Shown here: piece by piece, positions 7,745-15,683 of the stretch
How the letters are laid out: every line of letters begins with the position of its first letter
Position numbering within the stretch: position 1 is the first letter of the stretch
NCBI RefSeq assembly: GCF_009604385.1
Contig: NZ_WEGJ01000010.1
Coordinates: 111,021 to 175,020 of the forward strand
Source: Streptomyces smaragdinus
GTDB taxonomy: Bacteria > Actinomycetota > Actinomycetes > Streptomycetales > Streptomycetaceae
Length of the DNA stretch: 64,000 bases
Direction: 5' to 3'
Translations under genes and position numbers: made by a program
Notes under the pieces: generated by a model
The model's database searches: none
Told to the model about the DNA's origin: nothing
The model's input: only the letters and a program-made list of their open reading frames with translations

Positions 7745-7766
7745 CCTGAACCCTGGTTGAGGTCAA
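7745..7766 (-). promoter_or_regulatory. MerR-type dyad in the oxidoreductase promoter
   Basis: Read on the minus strand the sequence is TTGACCTCAACC-AG-GGTTCAGG. A TTGACC -35 element overlaps an eight-base inverted repeat (CCTCAACC/GGTTCAGG, one mismatch). This is the classic layout of MerR/SoxR-regulated promoters, where the dyad fills an overlong spacer. The MerR partner is not in this window. Confidence 0.35.
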
Positions 7767-7801
7767 GCGGCGATGTCGGACCCGTGCGTCAGGATGGGCG
7801 T

Positions 7802-8464
7802 ATGAGCAACCGACGGAAGACCCCGCGCCTGCCCGACGTCCGCCTGCCGGTGCTGCGGCCGTTCGACGGCGGGGAGCTGGAGCCGGACGGGGACTACGAC
7901 GGGGTGGAGTTCGCCGGGCTCGATCTGACGCGGCAGGACGGGGCGGGGGCGCGGTTCCTGGACTGCGCGCTGCGGGGGGTGGTGCTGGACGACGCGCGGC
8001 TGACGGCGGCGCGGTTCATCGACAGCGCGCTGGAGGGCGTGCGGGGGACGGGGACGGATCTGGCGGACGCGACGCTGCGGGACGTGGAGGTGACCGACGC
8101 GCGGCTGGGCGGGGTGCAGCTGCACGGGGCGGTGTTCGAGCGGGTGGTGATCCGGGGCGGGAAGTCGGAGTTCCTCAATCTGCACGGGGCTCAGCTGACG
8201 GACGTCGTCTTCGAGGACTGTGTGCTGGTCGAGCCGAATTTCCAGGAGGCGAAGCTGACGCGGGTCGCCTTCCCCGGCAGCTCGGTGCGGGGCGCCGACC
8301 TGTCGCAGGCGGTGCTCGCGGACGTCGATCTGCGGGGGGCGCGGGAGCTGTCGGTGGGGCGGGGGCTGGACCGGATGCGGGGGGCGGTGATCAGCCCCGA
8401 GCAGCTGTTCGACCTGGCGCCGGCGTTCGCGGCGCAGGCGGGGGTGGAGGTGCGGGCGGTCTGA
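7802..8464 (+). CDS. Pentapeptide-repeat protein
   Basis: A 220-residue protein. Residues about 35-190 are built of pentapeptide repeats of the A(D/N)LXX type: FAGLDLTRQDGAGARF, CALRGVVLDDARLTAARF, TDLADATLRDVEV, VQLHGAVFERVVI, LNLHGAQLTDVVF, VRGADLSQAVLADVDLRGA. Such repeats fold as a right-handed quadrilateral beta helix; some relatives (MfpA, Qnr) mimic DNA and protect gyrase. No sequence feature shows whether this one does. It starts at ATG 7802 and is divergent from the oxidoreductase. Confidence 0.85.
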   Translation: MSNRRKTPRLPDVRLPVLRPFDGGELEPDGDYDGVEFAGLDLTRQDGAGARFLDCALRGVVLDDARLTAARFIDSALEGVRGTGTDLADATLRDVEVTDARLGGVQLHGAVFERVVIRGGKSEFLNLHGAQLTDVVFEDCVLVEPNFQEAKLTRVAFPGSSVRGADLSQAVLADVDLRGARELSVGRGLDRMRGAVISPEQLFDLAPAFAAQAGVEVRAV

Positions 8465-8474
8465 GCGCGGGGCG

Positions 8475-8999
8475 TCAGATACGGGGGAAGCGGGCCTGGA
8501 GGTCCCAGATCACCGGGTTGTGCGCCAGCCCCTCGTGCATGTCGGTGAGGTCGGCGACGACGTCGTGCAGGAAGTCCCGTACCTCGCGGCGCAGTTCGGT
8601 GTACGAGAGCTGCAGCGGCGGCTCCCCGTCGCCCTGCCAGTCGGCCCGTACGTCGACCCACCCGAAGCGCCGCTCGAAGCGGAGCCGGTCGGTGGACTCG
8701 GTGAAGTCGAACTCCGCCCGCTGCGCCCGCGACGCCCGGCTCCCGAGCGGATCCCGGTCGAGCTCCTCGGCGATGTCGCACAGCGCCCACGCGAAGTCGA
8801 GCACGGGCACCCATCCCCAGGCTGTGGACAGCTCCCGGTCGGTGTCGGTATCGGCGAGATACACGTCCCCGCAGAACAGATCGTGCCGCAGCGCTCGCAC
8901 GTCCGCGGCCCGGTAGTCGGTCTGCGGCGGATCGGGGTGACGGGAGGAGAGGCTGTAGCCGATGTCGAGCACGGTCGATGATCCCACGGAGGTTTCCAT
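8475..8999 (-). CDS. Conserved-type hypothetical protein
   Basis: Up to 174 residues, rich in acidic and aromatic residues (FCGDVYLADTDTDRELS, WGWVPVLDFAWALCDIAEEL, FGWVDVRADWQ). No signal peptide or membrane segment. I do not recognise a named domain; it looks like a cytosolic alpha/beta protein. The first ATG (8999) overlaps the start codon of the divergent Uma2 gene, so an internal GTG at about 8972 may be the real start. It converges with the pentapeptide gene, 10 bases apart. Confidence 0.62.
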   Translation of the reverse strand: METSVGSSTVLDIGYSLSSRHPDPPQTDYRAADVRALRHDLFCGDVYLADTDTDRELSTAWGWVPVLDFAWALCDIAEELDRDPLGSRASRAQRAEFDFTESTDRLRFERRFGWVDVRADWQGDGEPPLQLSYTELRREVRDFLHDVVADLTDMHEGLAHNPVIWDLQARFPRI

Positions 9000-9588
9000 G
9001 TCAGCTCATCCGCATGACGCGCCCCATGCCGGCGCCCGGAGCACGGCCGAGTCGGTCGGGGAGGCCTTCGAAGCGCTGAGCTCGGCAGCCCCGGAAGGGT
9101 GGCGCGTGGAGCTGATCGAAGGGGACATTCAGGTACGACCCCCGGGGACCGGCGCACACGCGAGGGTCGTCGGCCTGTTGGTCGAGCAGATGGTGGAGCA
9201 CCGTACAAACAAGGGCTGGTCGACCCGCACGGGCCTCGGACTCCTGCTCCCGGGCACCGACCCCGACGGCAGAGTCGCACCCGACCTCGTCGTCGCGCCG
9301 CGCGGCATCTACGGGAACAAGCTCGAGTATCAGGACCCGGCGGAGGTGGTGATGGTCGGCGAAGTCACCGCACCGTCCACCGTGACGAACGACCGCCTGG
9401 CGAAGCGCCGCGGATACGCCCGCGCCGGAATCCCCTTCTACCTGCTCGTCGACCGCGAGGCCGGAACCGTCAGCCTCTACTCGGAGCCGTCCGGCGAGCA
9501 CTACACCCGGGACGTCACCGTCACCATCTCCAAGACGATCACCCTCCCCGACCCCCTCGGCTTCGACCTCGACACCAGCGAGTTCTGA
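8998..9588 (+). CDS. Uma2-family (DUF820) putative restriction-fold nuclease
   Basis: A 196-residue protein of the Uma2/DUF820 family, which has a PD-(D/E)XK nuclease fold. Expected elements: WRVELIEGDIQVRPPGTGAHARV near 35-57, DGRVAPDLVVAP near 94 (PD Asp), VVMVGEVTAPSTVTNDR near 120 (catalytic Glu), and AKRRGYARAGIPFYLLVDRE near 138. The family is abundant in Streptomyces and cyanobacteria and its biological target is unknown. The start at 8998 has GGAGG 5 bases upstream. Confidence 0.85.
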   Translation: MSAHPHDAPHAGARSTAESVGEAFEALSSAAPEGWRVELIEGDIQVRPPGTGAHARVVGLLVEQMVEHRTNKGWSTRTGLGLLLPGTDPDGRVAPDLVVAPRGIYGNKLEYQDPAEVVMVGEVTAPSTVTNDRLAKRRGYARAGIPFYLLVDREAGTVSLYSEPSGEHYTRDVTVTISKTITLPDPLGFDLDTSEF

Positions 9589-9598
9589 GACCGCCCCC

Positions 9599-9851
9599 TC
9601 AAAACCCCTTCTGCATCACCGCGCACTCCCGCCCCATCCCCTGATCCCGGCGGTGATCGATCACCTCGTACCCCAGCGACGTCCAGAACGACATCGCCCG
9701 CGTATTCCCCTCCAGCACCGCCAGCCGCGCCCCCGGACGCCCCTCCGCGCGGAAGCGGTCCTCCAGCGCCGTCGCCAGCCGGCGGCACACCGGTGAGTTC
9801 GGTGAGCAGCGGCCCGTCCAGGTCCGAGGCGTGAAGATCATCGAGGCGCAT
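9599..9851 (-). pseudogene. GNAT acetyltransferase remnant
   Basis: The first 20 or so codons from 9851 (MRLDDLHASDLDGPLLTELT) look like the start of a GNAT acetyltransferase. After a frame change, residues such as RRLATALEDRFRAEG, ARLAVLEGNTRAMSFWTSLG and YEVIDHRRD form a typical GNAT C-terminal half. The middle of the domain, including most of the acetyl-CoA-binding strand, is missing; 253 bases remain where an intact gene needs about 450. This looks like an internal deletion with a frameshift. It is unlikely to be active. Confidence 0.55.
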
Positions 9852-9883
9852 GGCCCCCAGGCTAGGGGGCGACCCGGAACGCG

Positions 9884-9909
9884 AAAACCCCCGGCCGGAC
9901 GGCCGGGGG
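9884..9909 (-). terminator. Intrinsic terminator after terD
   Basis: A perfect 10-base stem CCCCCGGCCG/CGGCCGGGGG with a two-base loop (9888-9909) is followed on the minus strand by TTTT (9887-9884). It lies 24 bases beyond the terD stop and should end that transcript. Confidence 0.75.
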
Positions 9910-9932
9910 CGTACGCGGAACAGGCAAAGGCG

Positions 9933-10508
9933 TCAGACGCCCACGCCGAAGTCCTGGGCGATGCCCGCGAGGCCCGAGGCGTAGCCCTGGCCGACGGCGC
10001 GGAACTTCCACTCGGCGCCGTTGCGGTAGAGCTCGCCGAAGACCATCGCGGTCTCCGTCGCCGCGTCCTCGGAGAGGTCGTAGCGGGCGATCTCGGTGCC
10101 GCCGGCCTGGTTGATGATCCGGATGTACGCGTTGCGGACCTGGCCGAAGTTCTGGGCGCGGGTCTCCGCGTCGTAGATCGAGACCGGGAAGACGATCTTC
10201 TCGATGTCCGGCGGCAGCGCGGCCAGGTTGACGTTGATCTGCTCGTCGTCGCCCTCGCCCTGACCCGTCAGGTTGTCACCCGTGTGCATGATCGTCTGGT
10301 CGGGCGTGGCCTTGTTGTTGAAGAACACGAAGTGCTTGTCGGAGTAGACCTTGCCGCTCGGGTTCACCGCGATGGCGCTCGCGTCGAGGTCGAAGTCCGT
10401 GCCCGTGGTCGTACGGACGTCCCAGCCGAGGCCCACGGTCACGGCGGTCAGCCCCGGAGCCTCCTTGGTCAGCGAGACATTGCCGCCCTTGGACAGGCTT
10501 ACAGCCAT
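9933..10508 (-). CDS. terD: TerD-family stress/tellurite-resistance protein
   Basis: A 191-residue TerD-domain protein, full length for the family. Hallmarks: MAVSLSKGGNVSL start, VGLGWDVR, FDLDASA near 40 (first Ca-binding acidic site), the DNLTGQGEGDDEQINV loop near 78-93 (second Ca site) and RNAYIRIINQAGG near 125. TerD proteins bind calcium and form cytosolic or membrane-associated stress complexes; in streptomycetes they influence differentiation. Streptomyces usually carry several paralogues, so the symbol denotes the family. Monocistronic, with its own terminator. Confidence 0.93.
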   Translation of the reverse strand: MAVSLSKGGNVSLTKEAPGLTAVTVGLGWDVRTTTGTDFDLDASAIAVNPSGKVYSDKHFVFFNNKATPDQTIMHTGDNLTGQGEGDDEQINVNLAALPPDIEKIVFPVSIYDAETRAQNFGQVRNAYIRIINQAGGTEIARYDLSEDAATETAMVFGELYRNGAEWKFRAVGQGYASGLAGIAQDFGVGV

Positions 10509-10652
10509 GGGAAGTCCCCTCCTAGTCGTTTCCGGCAGCCGGTTGGCTCGAAGCTACCGTCACCTATCGGAACGCCGGGAGGGTTTCGGCGGTTCCGCCC
10601 CGCCCGGCTTATCCAGGTGACACATCGAACACCGGGACGGGATCATAAGAGC

Positions 10653-11117
10653 ATGTCCGCCCACAGTCCCGGCACCGGGGGTCACGCCCCGGGCCGCCAC
10701 GTCGTCCGGGGCTCCGTCTCGCTCCCCGAGGCCGAGCTCGTCTGGCGTTTCTCCAGGTCCTCGGGCCCCGGCGGGCAGCACGTGAACACCAGCGACAGCC
10801 AGGTGGAGCTCCGCTTCGACCTCGCCGCGACGGACGCGCTGCCGCAGGTGTGGAAGGACCGCGCCCTCGAACGCCTCGCCGGCCGCCTGATCGACGGTGG
10901 CGTCATCGCCGTACGGGCCAGCGAGCACCGCTCGCAGTGGCGCAACCGCGAGTCCGCCGCCGTCAAGCTCGCCGCCCTCCTCGCGGAGGCCACCGCGCCC
11001 CCGCCCAAGCCCCGGCGCAAGACGAAGATCCCCCGGGGGATCAACGAACGCAGGCTGAGGGAGAAGAAGCAGCGCTCCCAGACGAAGCGCGGCCGCGCGG
11101 GCGGCGGCTGGGACTGA
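10653..11117 (+). CDS. arfB: ArfB-like peptidyl-tRNA hydrolase (ribosome rescue)
   Basis: A 154-residue class I release-factor-like protein. The catalytic motif SSGPGGQHVNT (GGQ) is near residue 37, within a compact domain that lacks the stop-codon-recognition domains of RF1/RF2. The C-terminal tail (PKPRRKTKIPRGINERRLRE..., RSQTKRGR) is strongly basic, as needed to insert in the empty mRNA channel of stalled ribosomes. It should release peptides from non-stop ribosomes. ATG 10653 is the first sensible start, just before the domain. It converges with the flavin reductase gene 7 bases away. Confidence 0.9.
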   Translation: MSAHSPGTGGHAPGRHVVRGSVSLPEAELVWRFSRSSGPGGQHVNTSDSQVELRFDLAATDALPQVWKDRALERLAGRLIDGGVIAVRASEHRSQWRNRESAAVKLAALLAEATAPPPKPRRKTKIPRGINERRLREKKQRSQTKRGRAGGGWD

Positions 11118-11123
11118 CCGGGG

Positions 11124-11678
11124 TCACCCCAGCGTCCGGTACCGCCCCCGGAAGTACACCAGCGGCCCGCCCTCGGCGCTCGGCACCGCCGCCGTCAGCA
11201 CCCGCCCGATCACCAGCGTGTGATCCCCCGCGACCACCCGCTGCTCGGTCCGGCACTCCAGCGTCGCCAGCGCCCCCCGTACCAGCGGAGCGCCCGTCGC
11301 GGACCCCCGCGCGTACGGAATGTCCTCAAACAGCAGCCGGTCGCTGATCCGCCCCTTCATCGCGAACCGCCCGGCGATGTGCCGCTGGCTCTCCGAGAGC
11401 ACCGACACCCCCCACAGCGGCTGCTCGTCGAGCAGATCGTCCATCCGTGAGCCGTTGCGCAGCGAGACCATCACCAGCGGCGGGTCCAGGGACACGGAGA
11501 GGAACGCCGTCGCGGTCATCCCGATGTCCTCACCGACCGTGAGGTCGCCGAGCTCCTCCGACGCGTCCTCGCGCGCGGTCACCAGCACCACGCCCGCGGC
11601 CAGCCGCGACATGGCGGCGCGGAACTCATCCTCGCTCACCCCAACAGGATGAGTCAGCCCAGGGCTCTTCTGCAGCAC
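11124..11678 (-). CDS. Flavin reductase-like, FMN-binding protein
   Basis: A 184-residue protein of the flavin reductase (HpaC/split-barrel) family. It shows FRAAMSRLAAGVVLVTA near 20, IGMTATAFLSVSLDPPLVMVSL near 52 (FMN contact region), GVSVLSESQRHIAGRFA near 92 and AGDHTLVIGRV near 148. Such enzymes supply reduced flavin to monooxygenases or act as FMN-dependent reductases. The start is uncertain: GTG 11678 has no clear ribosome site and a GTG near 11639 is possible. It is divergent from cdgB, sharing a 254-base regulatory gap. Confidence 0.83.
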   Translation of the reverse strand: MLQKSPGLTHPVGVSEDEFRAAMSRLAAGVVLVTAREDASEELGDLTVGEDIGMTATAFLSVSLDPPLVMVSLRNGSRMDDLLDEQPLWGVSVLSESQRHIAGRFAMKGRISDRLLFEDIPYARGSATGAPLVRGALATLECRTEQRVVAGDHTLVIGRVLTAAVPSAEGGPLVYFRGRYRTLG

Positions 11679-11792
11679 GTCATGAACGGTAATAGGGCCG
11701 GTCGGCCCCCGGTATCGGGCATTGGGCCCATGACGGTCCTAGGACCAGTGGCATTCGACACAACACCAGGCAGGTGAACCCCGGCGAGGTCA

Positions 11793-11810
11793 CTGTGACT
11801 TGAGTCACAG
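11793..11810. promoter_or_regulatory. CRP-type palindrome upstream of cdgB
   Basis: CTGTGACT-TG-AGTCACAG is a perfect 8-2-8 palindrome. Its core TGTGA-N6-TCACA is the classic CRP half-site pair and also fits the GTG-N6-GNCAC pattern described for Streptomyces Crp. It lies about 125 bases before the cdgB start. A second, weaker inverted repeat (CACTG-N5-CAGTG) lies at 11852-11866. BldD, which binds AGTGA/TCAC-type sites, is an alternative reader. Confidence 0.5.
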
Positions 11811-11932
11811 AGTGCGGTTATGTGCTGACCCTGTGTACCGGAGGGGCAGCACACTGTGATTCAGTGGGCAACGGCAACGGAGTGACCAGATTCCAGAGTG
11901 GCTACGGGGGCGTTTGCTCAGGGAGAGCGTTG

Positions 11933-13573
11933 ATGGATACCGAGGCGGAGCCGTATGTGCGGTTGGCGAGCCTTCGCCGGCTGCACCAGGTGCTGGCCGA
12001 ACTGAACACCGCGCGCAGCATGGCCGACACGCTGCAGAGTGTGGCGGACGGTCTGGTGACCGCTCTCGGCTACGAGCAGTCCGCGGTGAACCTGGTCCGT
12101 CAGGAGGGCGACCTGGTCATCGCCGCGATCGCCGGCAGTCCGGCCGCCGAGGCCATGCTGGCCGGCCGGGTCGGCTCGCGCGCCTCCTGGGAGCGCCGGC
12201 TGAACATGGGCGAGCGCTGGGGCGAGCTGCGCTTCATCCCGCACTCCGAGGGCTGGGTGCTGGACGCCGACGACGTCCCGCAGACCCATCCGACCTGCCC
12301 GTATCCCGTCACGCCGGGCGACTGGTGCACCGGTGACCGGCTCTTCGCCCCGATGTACGACTCGGGCCGCGAGCTCCTGGGCGTGCTCTCCGTGGACAAG
12401 CCGCTGAGCGGCCGGATACCGGGCCCGTGGGGCCGCGAGGCGCTGCAGCTGTACGCGTCCCAGGCGGCGATCGCGATCGGCAACGCCCGGCTGCGGGCCA
12501 ACATGCAGCGCGCCCTGGTCCGCCTCGAGCGCGAGCAGCAGGCGCTGCGGGCGTCGGAGGAGAGCTTCCGGCAGGCGTTCGAGTACGCGCCCAGCGGGAT
12601 GGCCGTCGCCGAGCTCGGCGGTGACCAGCACGGGCGGCTGATCCGTACGAACGACGCGCTGTGCCGGCTGCTGGGCCGGGCGCCCGCGGCGCTGCGCCGG
12701 CTGTCCTTCTCCGACCTGGTCCATCCGGAGGACGTGGGCACGCTGATGCGGACGTTCGCCGAGGGCGGGCGGGCGGAGCTGCGGATGATGCGGCGGGACG
12801 GCTCGTACGTCTGGGCCTCCCTGCGCAACTCCGTCGTCGCCGACGCGGCCGACGGCCCGCAGTATCTGCTGACGCACGTCGAGGACATCGAGGAGCGCAA
12901 GCACCGCGAGCTGCATCTGGCCCACCGCGCCAGCCACGACGGGCTCACGGGCCTGCCGAACAGCGCCGAGCTGCGCGCGCGCCTGACGGCCCGGCTCTGC
13001 GACCGGGTGCCCGAGGTGTACGCGGGGGCCACGCATCTGACGCCGCTGGAGGACCCCGCCGACACGGGCGGGCACTTCTACCCGGCGAACGCCGACGAGT
13101 GGGCGGCGGCGGCCAGGGCCCCGTACGAGCCGAGGCACACGCACGCGGTGGCGCCGGCCGACGACGACGTCGCGACCAGGGGCCTCGCGGTGCTCTTCTG
13201 CGACCTCGACGGCTTCAAGGCGATCAACGACCACTACGGCCACAACGCGGGCGACGCGGTGCTGGTCGAGGTGGCGCACCGGCTGACGGCGGCGGTCCGC
13301 GACGGGGACACGGTGGCGCGCCTCGGGGGCGACGAGTTCGTGGTCCTGGCGGACGGCCTGGGCACGCAGGAGGCCGCGGACCTCTGCCTGCGGCTGCGGA
13401 ACACGATCATCCCCCCGATCCGCCTCGACGACGGCCGTACGGTGCGGGTCGGCGTCAGCGTGGGGGTGGGCTGGGCGGCGTGCGGGATGTCCGTCAAGGA
13501 GGTCCTGTCGTCCGCGGACCAGCTGATGTACGCGGAGAAGCGCCGCGGCAAGGCCCATCGCCGGGCGGGGTGA
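11933..13573 (+). CDS. cdgB: Diguanylate cyclase, GAF-PAS-GGDEF
   Basis: A 546-residue cytosolic protein that makes c-di-GMP from two GTP. A GAF domain spans about 20-190, a PAS/PAC domain about 205-325 (ESFRQAFEYAPSGMAVAE, YVWASLRNSVV, VEDIEERKHREL) and a GGDEF domain about 340-540. The active motif GGDEF is near residue 464 and is preceded five residues earlier by RDGD, an RxxD inhibitory site, so product feedback is expected. About 60 extra residues (near 375-425) lie between the first GGDEF helix and FCDLDGFKAINDHYG. The start at 11933 has GGGAGA 6 bases upstream. Domain order and flanking genes match Streptomyces CdgB, a BldD-linked regulator of development. Confidence 0.9.
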   Translation: MDTEAEPYVRLASLRRLHQVLAELNTARSMADTLQSVADGLVTALGYEQSAVNLVRQEGDLVIAAIAGSPAAEAMLAGRVGSRASWERRLNMGERWGELRFIPHSEGWVLDADDVPQTHPTCPYPVTPGDWCTGDRLFAPMYDSGRELLGVLSVDKPLSGRIPGPWGREALQLYASQAAIAIGNARLRANMQRALVRLEREQQALRASEESFRQAFEYAPSGMAVAELGGDQHGRLIRTNDALCRLLGRAPAALRRLSFSDLVHPEDVGTLMRTFAEGGRAELRMMRRDGSYVWASLRNSVVADAADGPQYLLTHVEDIEERKHRELHLAHRASHDGLTGLPNSAELRARLTARLCDRVPEVYAGATHLTPLEDPADTGGHFYPANADEWAAAARAPYEPRHTHAVAPADDDVATRGLAVLFCDLDGFKAINDHYGHNAGDAVLVEVAHRLTAAVRDGDTVARLGGDEFVVLADGLGTQEAADLCLRLRNTIIPPIRLDDGRTVRVGVSVGVGWAACGMSVKEVLSSADQLMYAEKRRGKAHRRAG

Positions 13574-13604
13574 GGCACGCCCGGCGGGGTTCGGTGCGGG
13601 CGGG

Positions 13605-14102
13605 TCAACCGTGGTACGTGATGTACCCGTTGCCGTCGCGGTCGGCCGTACTCGCCGTGTAGGAGTGCGAGTCGGAGCCGGCGCCGGAGGGCTTGTAGAG
13701 CTTGATGGAGTCCTTGTCGTTGTTCCACAGGAAGTTGCAGTTGTCGCGGTAGACGACGTTGCCGCCGTCGGAGTCGGTGCCGTTGCCGCCGCGCAGGCGG
13801 ACGTAGTCGCCGGGCTGCAGGTAGTGGTTCGCCTTGAAGGTGAACTTGTTGCCCGCGGCGTCCTTGACGACGTAACCCTTGAGGTTGAGCGTCGAGGTCT
13901 TGTTGTAGTTCTTGAGCGTCACGTACTCCTTGTACGTATTGCCGCCGGAGCAGCTGTTGTTGTCCGTGCCCGGGGCGTTGTACTGGACGCCGAGGATCTT
14001 CAGCGCCGAGCTGTACTCCGTGGCCTGCGCCGGGGTGGCCGTCGCCAGGACGGTCAGCGTGGCGGCGGTCGCTACGCCGGACATGATGTGACGTACGCGC
14101 AT
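13605..14102 (-). CDS. Secreted lamin-tail-domain protein
   Basis: 165 residues from ATG 14102. Residues 1-28 are a Sec signal peptide ending ATPAQA. The rest resembles an LTD (lamin tail) beta-sandwich: ILGVQYNAPGTDNN, YVTLKNYNKTSTLNLKGYVVKDAAGN, LQPGDYVRLRGG and FLWNNDKDSIKLY. Exported LTD proteins of Streptomyces are thought to be cell-wall or extracellular adhesive modules; no catalytic residues are evident. An AGGGAAA ribosome site precedes 14102. It is convergent with cdgB and divergent from the CBM protein gene. Confidence 0.78.
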   Translation of the reverse strand: MRVRHIMSGVATAATLTVLATATPAQATEYSSALKILGVQYNAPGTDNNSCSGGNTYKEYVTLKNYNKTSTLNLKGYVVKDAAGNKFTFKANHYLQPGDYVRLRGGNGTDSDGGNVVYRDNCNFLWNNDKDSIKLYKPSGAGSDSHSYTASTADRDGNGYITYHG

Positions 14103-14328
14103 ATGTTTCCCTGACATGCGATGGAACGGGTGGAAGGCGCACGACAGTACGTCAACGACCCAAGTCGGGCATGGGCGCAGTGGGTTGGAAGGCGACCCCA
14201 ACAGGCCCTGTGACCGGGACCTCCGTCCGAGATATGTGGTACGGGAACGGCCCCACCGATCGAACAGGTAGGCTCGCACTTCGTCGGCGGTGTGCCGGAA
14301 TGAGGTACCAGCAGGGAGTGACAGGGCA

Positions 14329-15264
14329 ATGACGGACGGCTACAACAGCGGTGCGGGTGCGCAGCCGTCTGCGGACGACGACCCCTTCGCCCACCTGTAC
14401 CGACAGGAGGGCGGCGCCCCCCAGGCAGGCGACACGGCCGCCATGGGCCAGCAGCCGGCTCCCGGTGTGCCCCGCACCTCGTACAACCAGGTCCGCGCGG
14501 TGGGCGAGCGCCAGTACGGCCAGCCCGCGGCCCACTACGCCGCCCCGGAAACGTACGGCGGCGCGCCCCGCCAGTCCTACGCCCCGCAGAACGACGACTA
14601 CGGCTACGACGGCGGCCACCGCGGAGGCGGCGACAGCCCGCAGCGGAACCCGCTGGTGCTGGGCGCGATAGCGGTCGTGGTGACGGTCGCGGTGGCGATC
14701 GGCGCGGCGATGATGTTCGGCGGGGACGACGACAAGAAGGACGGCCCGAACTCGTCGGCGACGGCGCCGGCGGGCGACGACGAGGACAAGAAGGACAAGG
14801 CGGAGCCGACGGAGGACCCGGACGGCGAGCTGCCGATGGGCAAGGCCGCCGACCTGACCCTGACGGGCGGGGCGGCGCTGGCCACGCAGTACCCGGGTTC
14901 GAAGAGCGGCTCGTACGTGACGGGATTCACGACGCCGGGCGCGTCGGCGGCCTGGAAGATCAAGGTCCCGGACGCGGGTACGTACAAGCTGCACCTGCGC
15001 TACAGCGTCCCCGGCCAGGACTCGACGCTCCCGCTCCTGGTCAACGGCCAGCCGAACCACTCGGGCGTCAACCTGAAGAACTACTCCGGCGCCAAGAAGG
15101 GCGAGGGGTGGGACAAGTGGGTCACGACCTGGGTCAACGTCAACCTGAACAAGGGTGACAACGAGATCGCCCTCTACTGCGACAAGGGCGGCCCGTCCTG
15201 CGACGCGGCCGTCGACGAGCTCGCGATCACGGAAAACGTGGACGGCGTCGAGCCTCTCGGCTGA
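14329..15264 (+). CDS. Membrane-anchored carbohydrate-binding-module (CBM35-like) protein
   Basis: 311 residues. Residues 1-105 are a disordered Gln/Tyr/Pro/Gly-rich cytosolic tail. A single membrane helix follows at about 107-128 (NPLVLGAIAVVVTVAVAIGA), then an acidic DDKK-rich linker and an extracytoplasmic beta-sandwich from about 165 (AADLTLTGGAALA, YVTGFTTPGASAAWKI, GTYKLHLRYSVPG, VNLNKGDNEIALYCD). The last part resembles CBM35/CBM6-type modules bound to glycosidases. No catalytic domain is present, so wall or polysaccharide binding is inferred. The start at 14329 follows CAGGG at 14322-14326. Confidence 0.78.
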   Translation: MTDGYNSGAGAQPSADDDPFAHLYRQEGGAPQAGDTAAMGQQPAPGVPRTSYNQVRAVGERQYGQPAAHYAAPETYGGAPRQSYAPQNDDYGYDGGHRGGGDSPQRNPLVLGAIAVVVTVAVAIGAAMMFGGDDDKKDGPNSSATAPAGDDEDKKDKAEPTEDPDGELPMGKAADLTLTGGAALATQYPGSKSGSYVTGFTTPGASAAWKIKVPDAGTYKLHLRYSVPGQDSTLPLLVNGQPNHSGVNLKNYSGAKKGEGWDKWVTTWVNVNLNKGDNEIALYCDKGGPSCDAAVDELAITENVDGVEPLG

Positions 15265-15290
15265 CGCTGCCGAATCCGCACCGAACCTGA

Positions 15291-15333
15291 AACGGCCTGC
15301 CTGAAGGGGAGTCTCTCCTTCAGGCAGGCCGTT
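15291..15333. terminator. Bidirectional intrinsic terminator
   Basis: A 17-base perfect stem (15291-15307 with 15317-15333, beginning AACGGCCTGCC) with a 9-base loop. It lies between the convergent CBM-protein gene (stop 15264) and the small secreted protein gene (stop 15339), and can end both transcripts. Confidence 0.85.
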
Positions 15334-15338
15334 CGGGT

Positions 15339-15662
15339 TCAGCCATAGACCGCGATGCTCTTGATCGCAAACGGCGTGCTGCTCGAGGAGTAGCCCGACT
15401 TGAGCGTGAAATAGCTCCCGTAGCACGACGTGCTGCTGTGAACCCTGATCGTGTGTCCACTCTGGTTCGAGACGGATCGCCCGGAGGCGGGGCCGCAACC
15501 AGGTGATGTGTTGTACGTGTGCTTGGTCCCCGTGAAGTTCGTTCCCGACCAGGTGCACAGCGAGCCGCTCGCACACTTCGTCGCAGCCACCGCCGGCCCT
15601 CCGTTCAGGGCCAATGTCGCGAGCGCGGTGGCGCCCGCCAAAGCCAAGAGACGCAGCCTCAA
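15339..15662 (-). CDS. Small secreted protein, peptidase-inhibitor-I36-like
   Basis: 107 residues from a TTG start at 15662, chosen because GGAGGGG lies about 7 bases upstream and the signal peptide (LRLRLLALAGATALATLALNGGPAVAA) then begins correctly. The mature part has four Cys and aromatic beta strands (LCTWSGTNFTG, SVSNQSGHTIRVHSS, SCYGSYFTLKSGYSS). This resembles the crystallin-like fold of SMPI-type peptidase inhibitors (family I36), but is shorter. The inhibitor assignment is tentative. A palindrome lies just upstream at 15684-15701. Confidence 0.62.
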   Translation of the reverse strand: MRLRLLALAGATALATLALNGGPAVAATKCASGSLCTWSGTNFTGTKHTYNTSPGCGPASGRSVSNQSGHTIRVHSSTSCYGSYFTLKSGYSSSSTPFAIKSIAVYG

Positions 15663-15683
15663 AGTCGTCCCCTCCCCATCGGT

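Noticed and set aside
6767..7801. Long plus-strand ORF leading into the pentapeptide gene
   Set aside because: It is antisense to the oxidoreductase and Arg/Gly-rich; the pentapeptide protein starts at 7802.
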